Assembly (NCBI RefSeq): GCF_028368995.1
Contig: NZ_JAQNDL010000001.1
Coordinates: 3,684,001-3,748,000 of the forward strand
Direction: 5' to 3'
Length of the DNA: 64,000 bases
Source: Nannocystis bainbridge
GTDB taxonomy: Bacteria > Myxococcota_A > Polyangia > Nannocystales > Nannocystaceae
Part shown: positions 59,106 to 64,000 of the stretch, one piece after another
How the letters are laid out: every line of letters starts with the position of its first letter
Position numbering within the stretch: the stretch's first letter is position 1
Position numbers and translations under genes: made by a program
Notes under the pieces: model-generated
Told to the model about the DNA's origin: nothing
Database searches by the model: none
The model's input: only the letters and a program-made list of their open reading frames with translations

Positions 59106-59510
59106 TCACACCGCGATGTCGAGCATCGGCGTCTCTTCGATCGCCGTATTGGCCACGCGGATCGCCAGGCCTGACATTGCGGCCAGGTCGCCGGCCACGT
59201 CGACCATGTCTTCGTCGCCCGGGTCGACGTACCAGGTCGCACGGACTGCAGCGCCGCGGAGGGTCCATTTCTTCAGGCGGCGCAGCAGCGCCACCAGCTG
59301 CGGACGCGTCGCCGCGTTGAAGTACGTCAGGCGCAGCTCGAGCACCACCGACGCCGGGGGCATCACGATCAGCGCGTCGAGCCACAGGATCAGCGGCGCG
59401 TAGAACAGCGCTGCCTCTTCGGGGTGGCTCTCGCCCTCGAGGCGTAGAAGCCCCAACTCGCCGTCGAAGTCGACACGCGGGGTGGGATTGCTCCCGACCT
59501 GGGCTGGCAT
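59106..59510 (-). CDS. SiaC-like (DUF1987) regulatory phosphoprotein
   Basis: Product of 134 aa from ATG 59510. The DUF1987 pattern is visible: TPRVDFDGELGLLRLEGESH, PEEAALFYAPLILWLDALIV, then SVVLELRLTYFNAATRPQLV. In Pseudomonas, SiaC is phosphorylated by SiaB and dephosphorylated by SiaA, and activates a diguanylate cyclase to promote biofilm. Here no siaA, siaB or diguanylate cyclase gene is nearby, so it is a detached member of the module. It lies divergent to the WGR gene across a 203-bp gap that contains both promoters. Confidence 0.85.
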   Translation of the reverse strand: MPAQVGSNPTPRVDFDGELGLLRLEGESHPEEAALFYAPLILWLDALIVMPPASVVLELRLTYFNAATRPQLVALLRRLKKWTLRGAAVRATWYVDPGDEDMVDVAGDLAAMSGLAIRVANTAIEETPMLDIAV

Positions 59511-59713
59511 GTAAAGGCGTTCTGCGAGCAAAAGACCCCTCCTTCGCGCCACCATCTCCGATCGCCCAGCTCGGGGCAAGAGCCCCCAACCGAGGGGTTC
59601 CCCGCCTCCAAATCTGCGGAAGTGCGCCTACGGAGGCGCGCCTGCGCGCGCGGGCCCGCCAGCCGCCGGCGTGGACCGACGGTGTACCTTCGGCATGGAC
59701 CCAGGAGCACGTG

Positions 59714-61273
59714 ATGAGCGAAGAGCGGACGTATCTCGAGCTTTCCGAGGAGGGCGGCGGCTCGCACAAGTTTTACGAGGTCGTGGTCAACGGCAAGCAG
59801 GTCGACATCCGCTACGGGCGGATCGGCGACGCCGGGCAGGCCCAGAGCAAGAGCTACGCGACCCCGGCCGAGGCTTTGAAGGAGGCTCAAAAGGCCATTC
59901 AGGGCAAGCTCAAGAAGGGCTACGCGCAGGCGGTCCAGGGCGTCCGCAAGAAGCGCGCGACGACCGAGCGGCCGGTCGCCACCACCAAGGCCGCCAAGGC
60001 CGGCACCACCCGGGCCCCGGTGCTGTGGCGCTACGACAGCGGCGACCGGGCCTTCGGCGTGTTCGTCGACGACGAGCTCTGCTGGGTCGGCGACGACGAC
60101 GGCCAGATCTCCGCGCTCGACCACGAGGGCAAGGTCGTGCGGCGCATGAAGGTCCCCGAGGGCGTCATGAGCCTCGTGCGCGACGATCAATGGCTGTACT
60201 GCGGCTGCCAGGACGGCAAGGTCTACGACCTCAGCGGCAGCCAGCCGTTCGAGGCCTACGAGATCAGCGAAGACGTCAACATCCTCTGGCTCGACATCCA
60301 CGACGGTTCGCTCGCCGTCAGCAGCAACGACGGCCAGGTCACCGTGCTCGACCACGACTGCGACAAGCTGTGGGCCAAGAAGAGCTACGGCCACGGCGGC
60401 TGGATGGTCCGCTGCGACGGCGCCGGCATCTACCACGGCCACGCCGACGGCATCACCGCTTACGACTGGAGCGGCAAGAAGCTGTGGGCCAAGAAGACCG
60501 AGGGCAGCGTCCTGTTCGGCTGGCAGGAGGACACCGAGGTCTACGCCGGCACCAGCTCCGACCACGTCGAGGTGTTCACCAAGGCCGGCGTCCAGGGCCG
60601 GCGCTACAAGTGCGACGACAGCGTCTTCTCCTGCGCCGCCGCGCCCGGCGGCAAGTACGTGTTCGCCGGCGACAACGCCTCCTCCGTCTATTGCTTCGAC
60701 CGCGCCGGCGCTCGCCTGTGGAAGCTCGACACCACCTGCGGCTCGGCGCTGTCGATGCAGTACCACGCCGACAAGCTCTACATCGTCACCGGCGACGGCG
60801 CCTTCGCTTGCATCGACGTCAGCGAGGCCGCGATCGCCCAGGCGCGCGAGGGCAAGGTCCCTGACCTCAAGCTCGTCAAGGCCGAGCGCAGCGTCCAGGT
60901 CGCCACCGTCGGCCAGGCGCTGCCGCAGGCCGCCGCCGGGGCCGCCGGCGTGCTCGTCGAGTGCGTCGACGAGGGCGGCAAGATCCGCGTGCGGCCGCTG
61001 TCGCCCGGCTTCGACGCCGAGTTCAACGTCCAGTTCCCGCGCGACATCCGGACCCCCGGCACGCGTTACCTGGTCGACGGCCTCGAGCTCTCGGGCAGCG
61101 GCGGCTTCTACCGCGTGCGCGGCCAGATCCGCATCGCGCCCGCGGCTGCCGGCGAGGCGGCTGGTCCGGTCGTCGCCAAGAAGGCCGCCAAGAAGGTCGC
61201 CGCGGACGCGCCGGCCAAGAAGGTCAGCAAGGCCGCGCCGGCCAAGAAGACCGCCAAGAAGGTCCGCGCCTGA
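59714..61273 (+). CDS. WGR-domain protein with beta-propeller and histone-H1-like tail
   Basis: Product of 519 aa. AGGAG at 59703-59707 is best placed for ATG 59714 (GTG 59711 is too close). Residues ~8-75 form a WGR domain (HKFYEVVVNGKQVDIRYGRI, with YGRIG in place of WGRIG), a nucleic-acid-binding module known from PARPs. ~110-400: propeller blades of PQQ/WD40-type repeats (CWVGDDDGQISALDHEGKV, YCGCQDGKVYDLSG, AVSSNDGQVTVLDHD, VFAGDNASSVYCFDRAGARL). ~410-480: small beta domain. The end is Lys/Ala-rich (KKAAKKVAADAPAKK), like histone H1/HU tails, for DNA binding. Possibly a nucleoid- or DNA-damage-associated sensor. Confidence 0.88.
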   Translation: MSEERTYLELSEEGGGSHKFYEVVVNGKQVDIRYGRIGDAGQAQSKSYATPAEALKEAQKAIQGKLKKGYAQAVQGVRKKRATTERPVATTKAAKAGTTRAPVLWRYDSGDRAFGVFVDDELCWVGDDDGQISALDHEGKVVRRMKVPEGVMSLVRDDQWLYCGCQDGKVYDLSGSQPFEAYEISEDVNILWLDIHDGSLAVSSNDGQVTVLDHDCDKLWAKKSYGHGGWMVRCDGAGIYHGHADGITAYDWSGKKLWAKKTEGSVLFGWQEDTEVYAGTSSDHVEVFTKAGVQGRRYKCDDSVFSCAAAPGGKYVFAGDNASSVYCFDRAGARLWKLDTTCGSALSMQYHADKLYIVTGDGAFACIDVSEAAIAQAREGKVPDLKLVKAERSVQVATVGQALPQAAAGAAGVLVECVDEGGKIRVRPLSPGFDAEFNVQFPRDIRTPGTRYLVDGLELSGSGGFYRVRGQIRIAPAAAGEAAGPVVAKKAAKKVAADAPAKKVSKAAPAKKTAKKVRA

Positions 61274-61445
61274 GCGCGTGCGCGTCGCGTTCAGTCGCGG
61301 CGCGCCTCCTCGCGGCCACGCGAAGCGAGACAGCCGTGCCCGAGCGATGCGAGGGCACGTCGCACTCGGCCGTGCACCGCCTCTCGAGGCCCTCGTATCG
61401 CGCGGGTGTCCGGGTCCGGACACCCGCCCGTCGCCCATTTTAAAA

Positions 61446-61463
61446 CATGTCCCGAAGGACATT
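61446..61463. repeat. Single ACATGTCC palindrome element
   Basis: ATGTCC-CGAA-GGACAT hairpin (61447-61462) in the gap between the WGR gene and the EamA gene, preceded by TTTTAAAAC and followed by TTCATT. Possible terminator for the WGR gene, or a leader element of the exporter gene. Confidence 0.65.
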
Positions 61464-61564
61464 TCATTCTCGCCTCACGCGCCCGCGCCTGCGTGCGTGA
61501 GCGCCGGCCCGGCGGCGGGCGCGACGGCTCGCGCGTGGGGGCGCCCCGGTATACTCGCGGCGCA

Positions 61565-62458
61565 GTGGCGGCCTTCGGCTACATCTTGCTGTGCCTGATC
61601 TGGGGCTCGACCTGGCTGGCGATCAAGCTCGGCGTCGACGCTGGCATGCCGCCGCTGCTCGGCGCCTCGCTGCGGTTCGCCATCGCTGCCGCCCTGCTGC
61701 TGCCGGCCGCGCGCGTCCTGGCCCCGGCCGCCTTCCGCGACCGCACCGCCTGGCGGCTCGCGCTCCTGGTCGGCCTGCTCAGCTTCGGCTTCGGCTACGG
61801 CTGCACTTACATCGCCGCGCTGTGGATCCCCTCCGGCCTCGGCTCCTTGACCTTCGGCTTCTTCCCGTTCTGGGTCGCCGTCCTCGCTCACTTCATCCTC
61901 AAGGAGCGGCTCACCCTCGCCAAGCTGCTCGCCATCGGCCTCGGCTTCTCCGGCCTCGCCCTGCTCTCGTACGGCAGCCTGCGCGAGCTCGGGGCCGACA
62001 CCGCGCTCGGCGTCGGCATCGTCACCTGCTCCGTGCTCGTGCAGGGCTTCCCACAGGTCATGATCAAGCGCGACGGCAAGGACGTGCCGACCGTGTTCCT
62101 CAGCGGCGCCGGCATGCTGATCGGCAGCATCGTGCTCGCGCTGGTGGCCGGGCTCGCCGGCGAGTGGTCGCGGCCGTTTCCGTGGACGCCGCCCGTCGTG
62201 CTCTCGGTCGGCTACCTCGCGCTGATGGGCTCGATCGTCACCTTCATGATCTACTACGGCCTGCTGAAGCGGCTGAGCGCCACCCTCATGGCCCTCGTCG
62301 CCCTCATCACCCCGCCGATCGCCGTGGTCCTCGGCAGCATCTACCGCGACGAGAAGCTCGGCGCCCTCACCCTCACCGGCGGGGCGATCGTGCTCGTCGG
62401 CGTCGGCCTGTTCCAGCTCGAGGAGCGCCGCGTCACTCGCCTGCGCCGCGGCGCCTGA
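61565..62458 (+). CDS. EamA/DMT-family exporter
   Basis: Product of 297 aa from GTG 61565; the longer frame upstream lacks membrane character. Ten hydrophobic helices in two EamA halves. The first half begins MAAFGYILLCLIWGSTWLAI (the WGSTW motif is typical), and the second includes ALMGSIVTFMIYYGLLKRLS followed by ATLMALVALITPPIAVVLGS, the conserved end of the family. It is an inner-membrane exporter of small metabolites or drugs; substrate not predictable. Monocistronic. Confidence 0.93.
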   Translation: MAAFGYILLCLIWGSTWLAIKLGVDAGMPPLLGASLRFAIAAALLLPAARVLAPAAFRDRTAWRLALLVGLLSFGFGYGCTYIAALWIPSGLGSLTFGFFPFWVAVLAHFILKERLTLAKLLAIGLGFSGLALLSYGSLRELGADTALGVGIVTCSVLVQGFPQVMIKRDGKDVPTVFLSGAGMLIGSIVLALVAGLAGEWSRPFPWTPPVVLSVGYLALMGSIVTFMIYYGLLKRLSATLMALVALITPPIAVVLGSIYRDEKLGALTLTGGAIVLVGVGLFQLEERRVTRLRRGA

Positions 62459-62643
62459 GCGGCGATTCGCGGTCCTTCGCGCCACGGACATCCTCGCCGG
62501 GCCCCGCGCGCGCACCCATTCGCCGACGGCCTGAGCCCATCGTTCGGGCCGCGAATCACCGCCCTGTCGCCGGGCGTCCCCACGTCCCTCGCCGCTCCGT
62601 CCGTCTTCACAGCGCGAGCGCGGACGCGATACATTGGCGGTCT

Positions 62644-63378
62644 ATGGAATCTTCGGCCTATCGCAGCCTCGCCTTTTTGTTCTCGCTCGGGAGCTTGCCG
62701 GTCGCCTGCAACCCCAAGGGCGGTGCCACCACCGACGGCGGCACCGGCGGCACCGACCCGACGACCGGAACCACCGACGGCACCGGCAGCAGCGCGACCG
62801 ACGGCGCGACCACCGAGCCGACCACCGGGCCGACGACCACCGACCCGGGCGGCACCACCGACACCGGCGACACCACCGACACCGGGAGCGCCGACGAAGC
62901 CTGCCAGGCCTATGTCGCTTACCTGCTCAGGTGCGAGCCCGGGCTCGAGCCGATGATGGACGCGTACCTCGCCTACTGCTCGATGACCCGGAGCCGGACC
63001 GAGGCCGTGTACGGTCCGGCCTGCCTCGCCCTGTACGACGCCGCCTTCGTGTGCCTGGGGACCAGCGAGTGCGAGGATCCATCCGCCTGCGAGGCCGAGT
63101 GGGACGCCGCCGACGGCTGCCTGCCGGAGGCCGGCGCGATCTGCGTCGCGTTCGCCGCCAAGGAGGCCGAGTGTTACGGCACGCCTGTGCCCGACTACGC
63201 CGCCGGCGCGTGTCAGGCCTATCTCAACTACCAGGCTTACGCCTACGGCACCGCGTGCGGCACCGCCTACGACGAGTGGTACGCCTGCCTCACCGAGCTG
63301 CCGTGCCTCGAGTTCCAGATGCGCGCCGGCTGTGACGCGCAGCAGGACCAGATCGCCCTCGCCTGCGGCGGCGCGTAG
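62644..63378 (+). CDS. Hypothetical Cys-containing lipoprotein
   Basis: Product of 244 aa. Lipoprotein signal LAFLFSLGSLPVACNPKG. A Thr/Gly/Asp linker (~22-85) leads to a C-terminal ~160-residue all-helical domain with about 14 Cys in regular spacing (ACQAYVAYLLRCEPG, CSMTRSRTEAVYG, CLGTSECEDPSACEAEWDAA, CLTELPCLEF), which suggests helices clamped by disulfides. The family is not recognised beyond similar short Cys-rich lipoproteins in this lineage. Palindrome elements start 16 bp after the stop. Confidence 0.85.
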   Translation: MESSAYRSLAFLFSLGSLPVACNPKGGATTDGGTGGTDPTTGTTDGTGSSATDGATTEPTTGPTTTDPGGTTDTGDTTDTGSADEACQAYVAYLLRCEPGLEPMMDAYLAYCSMTRSRTEAVYGPACLALYDAAFVCLGTSECEDPSACEAEWDAADGCLPEAGAICVAFAAKEAECYGTPVPDYAAGACQAYLNYQAYAYGTACGTAYDEWYACLTELPCLEFQMRAGCDAQQDQIALACGGA

Positions 63379-63392
63379 CCGCTGGCGGTCCC

Positions 63393-63452
63393 TGAGGACA
63401 TGTCCATCAGGACATGCCCATCAGGACATGCCTCTCAGACCATGTCCGAAGG
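63393..63452. repeat. Tandem ACATGTCC elements overlapping a gene end
   Basis: GGACATGTCC then ATCAGGACATGCCC twice, then CTCTCAG and ACCATGTCCGAAGG: a roughly 13-bp direct repeat embedded in palindromes. The right part codes the last residues (PSDMV) and stop of the minus-strand RND gene, so the element sits over a stop codon. Confidence 0.75.
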
Positions 63453-64000
63453 TTCCTTCACCGGCGCCGGCACCTGCGCCACCGTGCGCGGCGGCGGGTC
63501 GCGGCGGGCGACCACCACGTAGAACACCGGGACCAGGGCGATGCCGAGGATCGTGCCGGTGGTGACGCCGCCGAGCACCGCCACGCCGATGGCGTTCTGC
63601 GCCCCCGCGCCCGCGCCGGCCGACAGCGCCAGCGGCAGGACGCCGAGGCCGAACGCCAGCGAGGTCATCAAGATCGGTCGCAGGCGCTCGCGGGCGGCCT
63701 CGAGCGCGGCCTCGACCCCGCTCTTGCCGTGCTCGCGCAGCTCCTTGGCGAACTCGACGATGAGGATCGCGTTCTTGGCCGACAGGCCGATCGTCGTCAG
63801 CAGGCCGACCTGGAAGTAGACGTCGTTGGCGAACCCGAAGATGAGGGTCGTCGACACCGCGCCGGCGACCCCGAGCGGGACGCCGAGCAGCACGGCGATG
63901 GGGATCGACCAGCTCTCGTACAGCGCGGCGAGGCACAGGAACACGACCAGCAGCGACAACGCGTAGAGCATCATCGCCCCGGCGCCCGACATCCGCTCCT
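63435..64000 (-). CDS. RND efflux permease (AcrB/HAE1-like), C-terminal end, continues past right edge
   Basis: About 188 codons visible, open to the edge of the window; the ATG at 63992 is internal (preceded by Glu-Arg, as in family members). Transmembrane helices 8-12 of an HAE1 pump: YALSLLVVFLCLAALYESWS, IPIAVLLGVPLGVAGAVSTT, GLSAKNAILIVEFAKELREH, RLRPILMTSLAFGLGVLPLA and LGIALVPVFYVVVARR. These motifs are of the drug/solvent HAE1 class rather than metal CzcA. The short cytosolic end DPPPRTVAQVP is followed by a tail coded by a palindrome element. Adaptor and channel genes would lie to the right. Confidence 0.93.
   Translation of the reverse strand, partial: ERMSGAGAMMLYALSLLVVFLCLAALYESWSIPIAVLLGVPLGVAGAVSTTLIFGFANDVYFQVGLLTTIGLSAKNAILIVEFAKELREHGKSGVEAALEAARERLRPILMTSLAFGLGVLPLALSAGAGAGAQNAIGVAVLGGVTTGTILGIALVPVFYVVVARRDPPPRTVAQVPAPVKEPSDMV

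Overview
This is GC-rich (about 70 %) bacterial DNA. It carries Thr/Gly-linker lipoproteins, DUF4215-type Cys-rich repeat proteins, eukaryote-like Ser/Thr kinases (one fused to an AAA module and a histidine kinase), a mevalonate-pathway HMG-CoA synthase and many short palindromic repeats. This combination points to a myxobacterium of the Nannocystis/Enhygromyxa/Plesiocystis group (Nannocystaceae). That placement is inferred from gene content, not from a marker gene. I found no rRNA, tRNA, CRISPR array, insertion sequence or replication origin.

Layout. 1-3.0 kb: end of an RND efflux pump followed by its TolC-type channel. 3.0-6.0 kb: a beta-propeller-like hypothetical protein, a putative effector-associated-domain membrane protein, a small membrane protein and a TM2 protein. 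6.5-8.6 kb: a lone VgrG. 8.7-13.8 kb: an LRR-like lipoprotein, an SDR, a J-domain protein and HMG-CoA synthase. 13.8-20.4 kb: a polyhydroxybutyrate (PHB) catabolic region. It holds a secreted alpha/beta-hydrolase lipoprotein and a translationally coupled minus-strand operon of intracellular PHB depolymerase, 3-hydroxybutyrate dehydrogenase and secreted PHB depolymerase, and it is flanked by three different tandem-repeat arrays. 21.1-25.2 kb: an L,D-transpeptidase, a hypothetical protein and a TPR/PEGA-like membrane protein.

25.6-31.3 kb (minus strand): a tightly overlapping five-gene operon of Ser/Thr kinase, VKOR-DsbA fusion, OmpA-like Cys protein, a 50-aa membrane protein and a TlpA-like thioredoxin. 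It is followed at 31.3-40.3 kb by five paralogous Cys-rich repeat lipoproteins. Three of these form an exact 1378-bp tandem array with a decayed fourth unit. I infer, without proof, that the redox operon supplies disulfide formation and quality control for such extremely Cys-rich exported proteins. This is the best candidate here for an undescribed system.

41.3-43.3 kb: a compact RNA-repair cassette of Rnl2-type RNA ligase plus HD-Pnk end-healing enzyme. 43.3-48.7 kb: an ornithine-cyclodeaminase-family enzyme, an atypical SDR, a lipoprotein, a BP74-type protein and a saccharopine-dehydrogenase-like enzyme. 48.8-53.9 kb: a 1698-aa kinase/AAA/GAF/histidine-kinase protein. 54.4-56.9 kb: a host-attachment-type protein and a two-gene SsuB/TauB-like ABC importer. 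57-58.9 kb: a recombination scar where two 5'-truncated genes meet head to head. 59.1-63.4 kb: a SiaC-like protein, a WGR/beta-propeller protein, an EamA exporter and a lipoprotein. A second RND permease runs off the right edge.

A dispersed palindrome family (core ACATGTCC / GGACATGT) occurs at about 15 loci, mostly just 3' of stop codons but sometimes inside genes.
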